Notes under the pieces: generated by a model
The model's database searches: none
What the model was told of the DNA's origin: nothing
Seen by the model: only the letters and a program-made list of their open reading frames with translations
Made by a program: the position numbers and the translations under genes
Part shown: in pieces, positions 24,599 through 33,052 of the stretch
Numbering within the stretch: position 1 is the stretch's first letter
Layout of the letters: every line of letters starts with the position of its first letter
Assembly (NCBI GenBank): GCA_040779345.1
Contig: JBFONU010000003.1
Coordinates: 1 to 64,000, forward strand
From: Thalassotalea_H sp040779345
GTDB taxonomy: Bacteria; Pseudomonadota; Gammaproteobacteria; Enterobacterales; Alteromonadaceae
Reading direction: 5' to 3'
Length of the DNA: 64,000 bases

Positions 24599-25834
24599 TT
24601 ATTGCAGATATTTGTCAAACAATTGCACCTTCACCCATTGCCCTTTTTCAACCTTCCCTTGCTCAGACGATAAGACGATATAACAATTGGCCGCCGACAT
24701 ACTGGTTAAAATGCCTGAGCCTTGACTGCCTGTTGATGTCACGACTAATTCACCATTGGCATCGTTTTCAATGACTCCACGTTGAAAGTCCATTCTTCCC
24801 GGCGATTTTTTTAATGACGTGGTTGTTTTAGCAGAAAGTAATAATGTCTTTTTATCTGTTCCATTTTGCAACTTTAAAAGAGCAGGCAATGCTAATTGAT
24901 GCGCAGTGACTAACGCTGAAACAGGATTACCCGGTAACCCGAAGAAATATGAATTAGGCAAGGTACCAAAAGCAAAGGGCTTTCCTGGTTTCATGGCGAT
25001 TTTCCAAAACTCAATTTCGCCCAGTTGTTCAAGCACAGTTTTGGTATAATCGGCATCTCCAACTGACACGCCCCCTGAAGATATAACTACATCAGCTAGT
25101 TCATCAGCTTTTGCAAAGGCATTAAAAATACTCTTTTCTACATCTTCAATAATGCCAAAGTTGATAATTTCAGCCCCGAGTTTTGTTAAAATCCCCGTCA
25201 AGAACTGGCTATTACTCTCGTAAATATCACCTTCATTTAACATTTCCCCCGGCTTTTTAAGCTCATCTCCCGTAGAAATAAGTGCTACCTTAAGCTGACG
25301 ATAAACATTAATTTCATTAACACCTAATGAAGCAAGCACACCAATATCAACAGAGGTTAACTCTCTGCCGGATAAAAATACCGTTTGATCAATCGCAATA
25401 TCCTCTCCTTTTAAGCGGACATTGTCTGCAAGTTTTCTATCTGACAAAAAGGTAATGCTTTCGCCTTCTGCTTGACAGTTCTCCTGCATTTCAACAGTAT
25501 CGCAATCATCAGGAATTTTAGCTCCTGTCATGATCCGTACGCATTCCCCCAGATTACATTCCCCTTGAAAGGGAGCGCCCGCCATAGAACGACCAACTAG
25601 CTTTAGTGTATTTTTTGACAGTAAACTTTGATAAGAACAAGCATAACCGTCCATCGCTGAATTATCATTCGGCGGAACATTAACTGGGCTTTTAATGTCA
25701 GAAGCCAAAATGCGCCCTAAAGCCTTATCAAGGGTTATCTGCTCAACATCTGTGATCGGTTTGATCACACCCAGCATATTTTTTAACGCCTGCTCAAAAG
25801 GAAGTAACCCTGGAGCTGAACAACAATCAACCAT
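24599..25834 (-). CDS. moeA: Molybdopterin molybdenumtransferase MoeA
   Basis: MoeA inserts molybdate into adenylylated molybdopterin to form Moco. The 411-residue length and domain order fit the family. The DNSAMDGYA motif is near residue 52, followed by VRIMTGAKIPDDCD, the molybdopterin-binding STGDEL...SNSQ segment, SSGGVSVGDADYTK, MKPGKPFAFG and LPGNPVSALV. The gene is divergent from the moaA operon across a 284-bp spacer. A perfect FNR box lies 79 bp upstream of its ATG, so anaerobic activation is likely, as for moeA in Escherichia coli. An alpha/beta hydrolase follows. Confidence 0.96.
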   Translation of the reverse strand: MVDCCSAPGLLPFEQALKNMLGVIKPITDVEQITLDKALGRILASDIKSPVNVPPNDNSAMDGYACSYQSLLSKNTLKLVGRSMAGAPFQGECNLGECVRIMTGAKIPDDCDTVEMQENCQAEGESITFLSDRKLADNVRLKGEDIAIDQTVFLSGRELTSVDIGVLASLGVNEINVYRQLKVALISTGDELKKPGEMLNEGDIYESNSQFLTGILTKLGAEIINFGIIEDVEKSIFNAFAKADELADVVISSGGVSVGDADYTKTVLEQLGEIEFWKIAMKPGKPFAFGTLPNSYFFGLPGNPVSALVTAHQLALPALLKLQNGTDKKTLLLSAKTTTSLKKSPGRMDFQRGVIENDANGELVVTSTGSQGSGILTSMSAANCYIVLSSEQGKVEKGQWVKVQLFDKYLQ

Positions 25835-25912
25835 CTGTATTTACCTTATTATTTCAATACTGGCATTATCTGATAAATAACGCCCAACCACTACAGGCTT
25901 AACCGTAATTTT

Positions 25913-25926
25913 TTGATACAAATCAA
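25913..25926. promoter_or_regulatory. FNR-type box between moeA and moaA
   Basis: The sequence TTGATACAAATCAA matches the FNR consensus TTGAT-N4-ATCAA at every fixed position. It lies 79 bp from the moeA start and 193 bp from the moaA start. It is closer to the usual activator distance for moeA, but it could serve both directions. Confidence 0.8.
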
Positions 25927-25957
25927 ATGTTGTGGTCATCATTAATCATATTATATT

Positions 25958-25990
25958 CGAATAACTATGCTATATTATATGAATTATTCG
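25958..25990. repeat. 7-bp inverted repeat in the moeA-moaA spacer
   Basis: CGAATAA at 25958-25964 and TTATTCG at 25984-25990 flank a 19-bp TA-rich core containing TATATTATA. The spacing and symmetry suit a dimeric regulator. ModE operators have a comparable layout (TA-rich arms with a spacer), but the match to the Escherichia coli ModE consensus is poor. Confidence 0.5.
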
Positions 25991-26034
25991 CCGAGCTTCT
26001 ATCGCTAACTTTGTTTTATTTTTTATAGAAACAA

Positions 26035-26115
26035 ATATGTGATATTGGCCGTGATTATTTACTAATCGCCAGGGTTAACATGGAAACATATTAGCCTCCC
26101 GACATTTGGAAAGGT
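26035..26115 (+). promoter_or_regulatory. Candidate Moco riboswitch / structured moaA leader
   Basis: Directly before moaA the leader becomes locally GC-richer than the flanking DNA. It contains CGCCAGGG, a CCA/TGG hairpin, CCTCCCGACA and GGAAAGGTGG, the last including the moaA ribosome site. The position and these motifs suggest the Moco RNA motif known upstream of moaA in gammaproteobacteria. I could not fold or score it, so this is only a candidate. Confidence 0.35.
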
Positions 26116-26118
26116 GGA

Positions 26119-27090
26119 ATGTTAACTGACAATTTTGGTCGTAAGTTTTATTACTTACGCCTATCTATTACCGACGTCTGTAATTTTCGTTGTAACTATT
26201 GCCTACCCGATGGGTATCAATGTGATCACGATCGTAACTTTCTATCGCTTGCAGAAATTAAACGAGTTGCCAAAGCGTTTGGTCAACTAGGCACTGAGAA
26301 AATACGTATTACCGGTGGTGAGCCTTCGTTAAGAAAAGATTTACCCGAAATCATTGCTGCCTGTAAACAAACGCCAAACATCAAACAAGTTGCGTTAACC
26401 TCAAATGGTTATAAATTACCCGAGCATATTAATCACTGGCTTGATGCAGGGCTAGATGCGCTAAACATCAGCATTGATAGTTTAGACCCCAGGCAGTTTC
26501 ATACAATCACTGGCCACAATAAATTACCGCACATTTTAAAAGGTGTCGACATGGCACTTGCCAGCGGTAAAACGTCAGTAAAAATTAATACCGTGTTAAT
26601 GCGTGAATATAATGGTTACGACATTAAAACTTATTTAGATTGGATAAAAGATACCCCCGTCACTTTACGTTTTATCGAATTAATGCAAACCGGTGACAAC
26701 CAAGAATTTTTTGATAAGCAACATGTACAAGGCTCTCGCATCAAAAAAAACCTCATATTAGATGGCTGGTTGCCTTCAATAAGAGACAAATCTTCAGGTC
26801 CTGCACAAGAGTTTTATCATCCTGATTACCAAGGTAAAATTGGTTTGATCATGCCCTATAGTAAAGACTTTTGTCATACCTGTAATCGCTTAAGAGTAAG
26901 CTCTCTTGGTAAATTACATTTATGTCTATTTACCGAAGAAGGCTTGTCGTTAAAAGAGTATTTACAACAAGACGACGTAGAACCGCTCAAACAGCAAATA
27001 GCGGCATTAATGCACGATAAGAGAGCGACACATTTTCTACATAAAAACCTAACTGGCGCGACTAAAAATTTAGCCATGTTAGGTGGCTAG
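26119..27090 (+). CDS. moaA: GTP 3',8-cyclase MoaA
   Basis: MoaA is the radical-SAM enzyme that starts molybdenum cofactor synthesis from GTP. The N-terminal cluster motif CNFRCNYC is at residues 16-23. The C-terminal cluster is FCHTCNRLRV with a further Cys in LHLCLF. The protein ends in GG, which is required in MoaA proteins. The 323-residue length is normal. The ribosome site AAAGGTGGA is close to the ATG. It heads moaA-mobA-moaB-moaC-moaD-moaE-modA-modB-modC-moeB, with the next ATG 3 bp after its stop. Confidence 0.96.
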   Translation: MLTDNFGRKFYYLRLSITDVCNFRCNYCLPDGYQCDHDRNFLSLAEIKRVAKAFGQLGTEKIRITGGEPSLRKDLPEIIAACKQTPNIKQVALTSNGYKLPEHINHWLDAGLDALNISIDSLDPRQFHTITGHNKLPHILKGVDMALASGKTSVKINTVLMREYNGYDIKTYLDWIKDTPVTLRFIELMQTGDNQEFFDKQHVQGSRIKKNLILDGWLPSIRDKSSGPAQEFYHPDYQGKIGLIMPYSKDFCHTCNRLRVSSLGKLHLCLFTEEGLSLKEYLQQDDVEPLKQQIAALMHDKRATHFLHKNLTGATKNLAMLGG

Positions 27091-27093
27091 AAA

Positions 27094-27720
27094 ATGACAA
27101 ATAAAATAGTGAATACATATAACCAAAACTGTTTAGGCGTCGTTTTATCTGGCGGTTTATCTTCTCGAATGGGTAAAGATAAAGCTTTACTCGAGCGCAA
27201 ATTCAATAGTGAAAAAGCTGATAATATGTTGTCATTTAGTGGCCAACAATTAAAAGAGGCTGGTGTGGATGATGTCATCATCAGTGGCAAGCAACATGGC
27301 ATTGCTGATGAATATGAAAATCTAGGTCCTATGGGTGGCATTTATACCATCATAGAAAAGTATCATCCTAAAGCATTACTTGTTTTACCCGTTGATTTGC
27401 CGTTAATGGATAGTGAATCACTTGCTCAACTAAAACGTGTGGGTGAATTATCTCAGCAGTCATGTTTTTATCAAGATAACTATTTACCTTTGTATTTGCC
27501 AATTAACGCTTACGTTGAACAATTTTTTCAACAAGCTTTTTTGCCTTTAAAAAATAAGCATCACCTAGTTAAAGGTCCTTCAATAAGAGCATTAATAAAA
27601 CAAATACCGCATCAATGTTTAATACCCAAAAATGCACAAAGTTTATTTAATGCCAATACGCCTGAGCAATGGCAACAAGCCAAACAACAATTTCAGAAAA
27701 ACAGGAAAAAACATGTCTAG
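27094..27720 (+). CDS. mobA: Molybdenum cofactor guanylyltransferase MobA
   Basis: MobA attaches GMP to Mo-molybdopterin to give the guanine dinucleotide cofactor used by DMSO-reductase-family enzymes. LSGGLSSRMGKDKALL is the nucleotide-binding loop and LGPMGGIYTII and VLPVDLPLMD are the next conserved blocks. The 208-residue length is normal. It starts 3 bp after moaA, and its last 8 bp overlap moaB. The overlap implies coupled translation. Confidence 0.93.
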   Translation: MTNKIVNTYNQNCLGVVLSGGLSSRMGKDKALLERKFNSEKADNMLSFSGQQLKEAGVDDVIISGKQHGIADEYENLGPMGGIYTIIEKYHPKALLVLPVDLPLMDSESLAQLKRVGELSQQSCFYQDNYLPLYLPINAYVEQFFQQAFLPLKNKHHLVKGPSIRALIKQIPHQCLIPKNAQSLFNANTPEQWQQAKQQFQKNRKKHV

Positions 27721-28270
27721 TTCACAATCAACACACGGTGGTAATGACTTTATCTCATTAAATATTGCAGTATTAACCGTATCTGACACTCGCGATGAAT
27801 CAAATGATACTTCCGGCCAGTTACTTGAAGAGCGCGTTACAAGCGCAGGTCATCAGGTTGCCGAAAAAGCCATTGTTAAAGACGATGTTTATCAATTGCG
27901 GGCAATAGTTTCAAAATGGATTGCAGATGAAAATATCCAAGCAGTGATCAGCACAGGTGGAACTGGTTTTACCTTAAGGGATAACACCCCAGAAGCTCTC
28001 TTGCCACTTTTTGACAAAAGCGTTGAAGGCTTTGGCGAAGTATTTAGAGCGATTTCATTAGACGAAATAGGCACTTCTACTATTCAATCGCGTGCTTTTG
28101 GTGGCATTGCAAATCAAACAGTTATTTTATGTGTGCCAGGTTCAACCAATGCGTGCAGAACCGCTTGGGATAAACTCATAAAAGAGCAATTAGACGCCAG
28201 CCATCGCCCTTGTAATTTTGTCCCGCATTTGAACATCAAAAATACTAAGCAATGTGAGACGCGAAATTAA
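27713..28270 (+). CDS. moaB: Molybdenum cofactor biosynthesis protein MoaB
   Basis: MoaB belongs to the MogA/MoaB molybdopterin adenylyltransferase family. The core has LTVSDTRDESNDTSGQLL near the N-terminus and STGGTGFTLRDNTPEA, the molybdopterin-binding motif, near residue 82. LCVPGSTNACRTAWD is the third conserved block. The chosen ATG at 27713 gives 185 residues and overlaps the mobA stop by 8 bp. Longer in-frame reading upstream would lie within mobA. Its stop overlaps the moaC ATG as TAATG. Confidence 0.94.
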   Translation: MSSSQSTHGGNDFISLNIAVLTVSDTRDESNDTSGQLLEERVTSAGHQVAEKAIVKDDVYQLRAIVSKWIADENIQAVISTGGTGFTLRDNTPEALLPLFDKSVEGFGEVFRAISLDEIGTSTIQSRAFGGIANQTVILCVPGSTNACRTAWDKLIKEQLDASHRPCNFVPHLNIKNTKQCETRN

Positions 28271-28761
28271 TGGATAATCAAGATAAAAAAGTTGCCTTAA
28301 GTCATGTTAATCAAAAAGGCGAAGCCAATATGGTTGATGTGACAGAAAAATCGATGACATCTCGTTCAGCCACCGCTATTGGTTTTATAAAAATGACGGC
28401 GGAAACCCTCGCCTTGATCAATCAAGGTGAGAATAAAAAAGGCGATGTGTTTGCTGTCGCCCGCATTGCAGGTATTCAAGCCGCAAAAAAATGCAGTGAC
28501 TTAATTCCTTTATGCCACCCTCTTATGCTGACTAAAGTTAAAGTCGATTTTGACCTTGATGAAAAAAATAGCCAAGTAAAAGTCACCAGTTTATGCCGAT
28601 TAACCGGACAAACAGGTGTAGAAATGGAAGCGTTAACCGCCGTTTCTGTCGCTTGTTTAACACTATTTGATATGTGTAAAGCTGCAGATCCTGCGATGGA
28701 AATTTTTGGCATTAAAGTCTTAACCAAAGAAGGCGGTAAATCAGGGAAATGGCAAGCGTAA
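28270..28761 (+). CDS. moaC: Cyclic pyranopterin monophosphate synthase MoaC
   Basis: MoaC converts the MoaA product into cyclic pyranopterin monophosphate. The 163 residues include MVDVTEKSMTSRSATA near the start, the LIPLCHPLMLTKVKVDF motif, and GVEMEALTAVSVACLTLFDMCKA, which contains catalytic-site residues. Length and motifs match the family. The ATG overlaps the moaB stop by one base. A 48-bp gap separates it from moaD. Confidence 0.97.
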   Translation: MDNQDKKVALSHVNQKGEANMVDVTEKSMTSRSATAIGFIKMTAETLALINQGENKKGDVFAVARIAGIQAAKKCSDLIPLCHPLMLTKVKVDFDLDEKNSQVKVTSLCRLTGQTGVEMEALTAVSVACLTLFDMCKAADPAMEIFGIKVLTKEGGKSGKWQA

Positions 28762-28809
28762 TTCTACTATAGACGATAACATTGACCTTATTAAAATAAT
28801 GAGAACTGT

Positions 28810-29055
28810 ATGATTAAAATAATATTTTTTGCCGCATTACGAGAAAAGCTTGGCTGTGAACAAACATCGTTACCATTTGACGCGTCTATGACGGTAGCGC
28901 AAGTTATTACAACATTAACGACTGAAAACCCACAGTGGCAATCAGCGTTTAACAGCAGTTTACTTTGTGCAGTTAATCAAGAAATGGTGAATAAGGATTA
29001 TCTGATAAAATCAGGTGATGAAGTGGCTTTCTTTCCTCCGGTAACAGGCGGTTAA
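28810..29055 (+). CDS. moaD: Molybdopterin synthase sulfur carrier subunit MoaD
   Basis: MoaD is the ubiquitin-like small subunit of molybdopterin synthase. The 81-residue protein ends VAFFPPVTGG. The terminal Gly-Gly is activated by MoeB and thiocarboxylated. The N-terminus IKIIFFAALREKLG is typical. moaE follows after 3 bp, and moeB, its activating enzyme, is at the end of the operon. Confidence 0.96.
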   Translation: MIKIIFFAALREKLGCEQTSLPFDASMTVAQVITTLTTENPQWQSAFNSSLLCAVNQEMVNKDYLIKSGDEVAFFPPVTGG

Positions 29056-29058
29056 TTA

Positions 29059-29535
29059 ATGAATAGCCAGCAAAGTGATCACATAAAAATTAGCATTCAA
29101 GCAGAAGATTTTGATTTATCTGTAGAAGTAGAGTTACTTGAACAACATAATGACGAAGATGGTGCTGTCGTCACATTTAGTGGCCGAGTCAGAAATGCAA
29201 ATTTAGGAAAGAAAGTCAGCGGTTTATTCCTTGAGCATTATCCAGGAATGACCGAAAAATCATTGAATAACATTATTGAACAAGCTCAACAACAATGGAG
29301 CATAGGCCGCGTTACTGTTATTCATCGTATTGGACAACTGTCAGTCGGTGATCAAATCGTTTTTGTTGGCGTCACAAGTAAACATCGCCAAGAAGCGTTT
29401 GCGGCATGTGAATTTATTATGGATTATTTAAAAGTAAAAGCCCCATTTTGGAAAAAGGAATTAAGCAATGGCGAAGAGAGTTGGTTAGACGCAAAACAAA
29501 GTGATCAAGATAAAGCATTAAATTGGCAAAGTTAG
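29059..29535 (+). CDS. moaE: Molybdopterin synthase catalytic subunit MoaE
   Basis: MoaE is the large subunit of molybdopterin synthase and forms a heterotetramer with MoaD. Residues 30-60 include GAVVTFSGRVRNAN and then LFLEHYPGMTEK. RVTVIHRIGQLSVGDQIVFVGV and KVKAPFWKKE carry conserved active-site Lys and Arg residues. The 158-residue length is normal, with a short N-terminal extension. modA follows after 9 bp. Confidence 0.96.
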   Translation: MNSQQSDHIKISIQAEDFDLSVEVELLEQHNDEDGAVVTFSGRVRNANLGKKVSGLFLEHYPGMTEKSLNNIIEQAQQQWSIGRVTVIHRIGQLSVGDQIVFVGVTSKHRQEAFAACEFIMDYLKVKAPFWKKELSNGEESWLDAKQSDQDKALNWQS

Positions 29536-29544
29536 TCTTAGATA

Positions 29545-30363
29545 ATGAACAAATTAATTCAAATTAGTACCATTGTTCTGTGCTTGATCATATCTCAACT
29601 CCCTTCAACCGTGGCTGCACAGACAGAGAAACAAAAGCCCCCTCTATTAAAAATTGCGGTTTCAGCAAATTTTTCTCACACATTAGCTAAACTATTGCCT
29701 CAGTTTGAAGCAGATACAGGTATTAAAACGCAAGTTTTTATCGGTTCAACAGGCAGCTTATTTCTCCAACTTAGTCATGGCGCTGCTTACGATATTTTTC
29801 TTGCTGCTGACACATTAAGGCCTAAACGACTAGTAGAAGATAATCTTGCGTTACCTAATAGCTTAAAAACCTACGCTTTTGGACAGATTTCTTTTTGGTC
29901 TTCAACATGGAACAACAGCGAGAACTTACCTTCACTGGCAGCATTATTGCAGCAACTCCATAATGACAAACCAAGGCTTGCTATTGCCAACCCTAACATT
30001 GCTCCCTATGGCGTTGCTGCCAAACAAATGCTTAAACACAACCATCTGTGGAAATCTTTAAGCACTAACAGGCTGATCACAGGTAGTAATATTAATCAAA
30101 CATTTCAACAAGTAAGAAGCGGAGCTGTTTCTTTAGGGGTAGTAGCAAACAGTCAACTTATAGAGAACAACTTAACTGGTATAGCCATACCAACTTCGAC
30201 TTATCAAGTCATTGAACAACAATTAGTGATCATCAACTCCAGTAAACTAAAGCAACAAGCTCAAGCGTTAAGTCAGTATTTATTATCAGAAAATAGCCAA
30301 GCATTGATAGAACACAACGGTTATTATGGAGTCAATCACACATTAACAAGTAGTGCCCATTAA
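29545..30363 (+). CDS. modA: Molybdate ABC transporter substrate-binding protein ModA
   Basis: ModA binds molybdate in the periplasm. A signal peptide of about 25 residues precedes LKIAVSANFSHTLAKLLPQFE. Further ModA motifs are QVFIGSTGSLFLQLSHGAAYDIFLAADTLRPK and IANPNIAPYGVAAKQ, where Ser and Asn side chains contact the oxyanion. The length, 272 residues, is typical. The gene is within the moa-mod operon, so uptake and cofactor synthesis are made together. The modB ATG follows one base after its stop. Confidence 0.94.
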   Translation: MNKLIQISTIVLCLIISQLPSTVAAQTEKQKPPLLKIAVSANFSHTLAKLLPQFEADTGIKTQVFIGSTGSLFLQLSHGAAYDIFLAADTLRPKRLVEDNLALPNSLKTYAFGQISFWSSTWNNSENLPSLAALLQQLHNDKPRLAIANPNIAPYGVAAKQMLKHNHLWKSLSTNRLITGSNINQTFQQVRSGAVSLGVVANSQLIENNLTGIAIPTSTYQVIEQQLVIINSSKLKQQAQALSQYLLSENSQALIEHNGYYGVNHTLTSSAH

Positions 30364-30364
30364 C

Positions 30365-31063
30365 ATGACTGAGTTTTCTGATGATGGTTTAGCCCTGATC
30401 ACCACACTGAAAATGGCTGGTCTAACAACTTTTTTTTTAATGGTGCTTGGTACACCGTTAGCTTGGTATCTCGCTAAAATGCAAAGTCGTGGCAAAGTGC
30501 TTTTAGAAGCCATTGTTGCTCTTCCCTTAGTTTTACCACCAACTGTATTAGGCTTTTACTTATTAATCGCTTTTTCTCCGCAATACCTTCCGGGTCAATT
30601 ATGGCAAGAGCTCACCGGGCAGCAGTTAGCTTTCAGCTTTAGTGCCTTGATCATAGGCTCTATTTTTTATTCATTACCCTTTGTGGTGCAACCATTACAA
30701 AAAGCCTTTGAACAGTTAGGCACCGAATATTTAGAAGCAGGAGCAATGTTAAACGCCGGCCCCATAGACCGTTTTTTCAATATTGTTTTTCCCATGACCA
30801 AAGCCAGCTTTATTACCGCGGCAAGTTTAGGTTTTGCTCACACGGTTGGAGAATTTGGCGTGGTACTAATGATCGGCGGAAATATCCCGGGTGAAACCCG
30901 CGTATTATCTATTGCACTATTTGATCATGTCGAAGCATTTAATTATTCCCAAGCTCACACACTCGCGATTAGTTTAGTTATTGCCTCTCTGATCTTACTT
31001 TCTGCAATCTACCTCCTTAACCATAAGCCAATAAAAAAAATAAACGCGGTTAAGCTGAGGTAG
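30365..31063 (+). CDS. modB: Molybdate ABC transporter permease ModB
   Basis: ModB is the inner-membrane permease of the molybdate transporter. The 232-residue protein has about five membrane helices. Its cytoplasmic EAA loop is QLGTEYLEAGAMLNAGPIDRFFNIVFP, where it docks with ModC. LPLVLPPTVLGFYLL and HTVGEFGVVLMIGGNIPGETRVLSIALFD are ModB hallmarks. I chose ATG 30365. A GTG 12 bp upstream would overlap modA. modC follows after 3 bp. Confidence 0.95.
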   Translation: MTEFSDDGLALITTLKMAGLTTFFLMVLGTPLAWYLAKMQSRGKVLLEAIVALPLVLPPTVLGFYLLIAFSPQYLPGQLWQELTGQQLAFSFSALIIGSIFYSLPFVVQPLQKAFEQLGTEYLEAGAMLNAGPIDRFFNIVFPMTKASFITAASLGFAHTVGEFGVVLMIGGNIPGETRVLSIALFDHVEAFNYSQAHTLAISLVIASLILLSAIYLLNHKPIKKINAVKLR

Positions 31064-31066
31064 AAT

Positions 31067-32161
31067 GTGAATACTTTAACGTTAAATATTCAGTCAACAA
31101 AAAACCAGTTTTCATTAACTATTGACCAAACGTTATCTTTTTCAGGTATTGTTGGTATTTTCGGACACTCTGGCTCAGGTAAAACCACTTTACTTCGCAC
31201 CATTGCCGGATTGAATAAGCCATTATCAGGCTCAATAACGTTTAACGGACACCCATTATTTGACAGTAAAAATACCCTTAATGTAAAAGCTGAAGCGCGT
31301 AATATTTCAATGGTATTTCAAGAGCCTAGATTGTTTCCTCATTTAACCGTAGCGCAAAATTTAGACTTTGCCGTTAAACGTTGTAAAAATCCAAGCTTAA
31401 CAAAGTCTGATATTATTCACTTAACAGCAATATCCCCGTTATTAGCTAAAAATATCAACGAGCTTTCAGGTGGTGAACAACAGAAAGTCGCCTTAGCTAG
31501 AGCTATACTCACAGAGCCTAAGTTACTATTACTAGACGAACCTTTAAGCGCATTAGACAGGAAAAGTAAAAAAGAGCTGATTCATTTATTAAAAACCGTA
31601 CAAAAGAAACTGAACCTTCCAATGATATATGTCAGTCATAGCACTGAAGAATTACAACAGCTTGCCGAACAATTGTTGGTTATTGAACAAGGAAAGGTGC
31701 TTACGGTTGGTAATATTCACCATGTGTTTCATCAATTAAATACAACGCAATTAATTAAACATCAAACCAGCTTAACTGTTTCAGTTAAAGCGGTAAATGA
31801 ACAGCACGGTTTAATAAAATTAGCGTTTAATAGGCAACATATCTACATGTCTCTAGACAGTTTAGCGATTGAACAAGAAAGTGAAAAGCTGCTAAATACT
31901 CAACTACGTTGCTATATTTTTGCCAGCGATATCAGTATTACAACTATCGAGCCAACCAATAGCTCGATAGTTAATCAACTGCAAGTGAGCATTACAGGAA
32001 TTAGACAAGAACACTCTCAAGTACTTGTTTCATTAGCGTGCCAACAACAAGCGTTTTTTGCGAGTATTTCAACCTATTCTCTTGAAAAATTAGGCCTATC
32101 AGTCAATCAAATAGTATATATTCAATTTAAAGCGAGCGCGGTGCATACTTTAAGCCTTTAA
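31067..32161 (+). CDS. modC: Molybdate ABC transporter ATP-binding protein ModC
   Basis: ModC powers molybdate import. The ATPase domain has Walker A GHSGSGKTT, the Q-loop in MVFQEPRLFPHL, the signature LSGGEQQKVALARA and Walker B LLLLDEPLSALD, followed by the switch His in VSHSTEEL. The C-terminal part (from about residue 290) is a TOBE/Mop-like oxyanion-binding domain. The length, 364 residues, is normal. The start is GTG at 31067, with an overlapping out-of-frame ATG that meets a stop at once. GAGG lies upstream. Confidence 0.95.
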   Translation: MNTLTLNIQSTKNQFSLTIDQTLSFSGIVGIFGHSGSGKTTLLRTIAGLNKPLSGSITFNGHPLFDSKNTLNVKAEARNISMVFQEPRLFPHLTVAQNLDFAVKRCKNPSLTKSDIIHLTAISPLLAKNINELSGGEQQKVALARAILTEPKLLLLDEPLSALDRKSKKELIHLLKTVQKKLNLPMIYVSHSTEELQQLAEQLLVIEQGKVLTVGNIHHVFHQLNTTQLIKHQTSLTVSVKAVNEQHGLIKLAFNRQHIYMSLDSLAIEQESEKLLNTQLRCYIFASDISITTIEPTNSSIVNQLQVSITGIRQEHSQVLVSLACQQQAFFASISTYSLEKLGLSVNQIVYIQFKASAVHTLSL

Positions 32162-32211
32162 TTATTTAGTTTAAGTTATTTCCATTTTATCAATGATCAC
32201 ACGAGAAAATT

Positions 32212-32967
32212 TTGCTGACATCACAAGAACAACTTAGATATAGCCGACAAATTATGCTCCACAATGTTGGAGAGCAAGGTCAATTAAAATTACGAAATGC
32301 CACTGTACTTATTGTTGGTATGGGAGGTTTAGGTAACCCAGTAAGTATGTACTTAACCGCGGCCGGGATTGGTAAGCTTATTATCGCTGATGGCGACACG
32401 GTTGATATCACAAATTTACAACGACAAATCATGTTTAATGAAAGTGATGTCGGTCAAAATAAAGCCGACAGTAGCGCAGAAAAACTCAATAAAAATAACT
32501 CTGATGTTGATATTGAAGTGGTTGATGAAATGCTTGATGAAGAGCTTTGCCAATTTTATATTCCACAAGTCGATGTGGTGATTGATTGTAGTGATAATAT
32601 TGCCACACGTTATTTAGTTAATAAAATATGCGTTGAACATAAAAAGCCTTTCGTACTGGGTGCTGCCACAGGATTTGATGGTCAACAATTAGTCGTTGAC
32701 CCGAGAAAGGAAGATAGTGCTTGCTACCAATGCTTATTTCCTGAAAGTGAAAAGGCACCAGAAAACAACTGTCAAACGGTTGGGGTGTTAGGACCAATTT
32801 TAGCCATAATAGCGGGTATGCAAGCCTTACAAACAATTAAGCTATTAGCCAATATTGACGTTAAACATAATCAATTAAATTTATACGATGGATTAAATAA
32901 TCAGTGGCAACAATTTAAACTCTCTAAACAAACGAATTGTCCCGTCTGTGCAACTAATAACGGCTAG
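32212..32967 (+). CDS. moeB: Molybdopterin-synthase adenylyltransferase MoeB
   Basis: MoeB adenylates the C-terminal glycine of MoaD. The 251-residue E1-like protein has RYSRQIMLHNVG, the nucleotide loop VLIVGMGGLGNP and the ITNLQRQIMFNESDVGQNKA motif. Two zinc-binding CxxC pairs (CYQC and CPVC) are present. The start is a TTG at 32212 with GAGA upstream; the in-phase N-terminus aligns with other MoeB proteins. ThiF is nearly identical in motifs, but the location at the end of the moa-mod operon favours MoeB. Confidence 0.92.
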   Translation: MLTSQEQLRYSRQIMLHNVGEQGQLKLRNATVLIVGMGGLGNPVSMYLTAAGIGKLIIADGDTVDITNLQRQIMFNESDVGQNKADSSAEKLNKNNSDVDIEVVDEMLDEELCQFYIPQVDVVIDCSDNIATRYLVNKICVEHKKPFVLGAATGFDGQQLVVDPRKEDSACYQCLFPESEKAPENNCQTVGVLGPILAIIAGMQALQTIKLLANIDVKHNQLNLYDGLNNQWQQFKLSKQTNCPVCATNNG

Positions 32968-32990
32968 GACTGTGGTTAAAAGAATAGCAT

Positions 32991-33014
32991 AAAAAAGCCC
33001 TCATTAATGAGGGC
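32991..33014 (-). terminator. Intrinsic terminator after rmf
   Basis: The perfect palindrome GCCCTCATTAATGAGGGC (32997-33014) is followed on the minus strand by six T. It ends the rmf transcript. It also lies 30 bp after moeB on the plus strand, where a T-run is missing. Confidence 0.82.
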
Positions 33015-33052
33015 TCTGTATAACAATTGATTAGCGAAATTAATAATTAATT

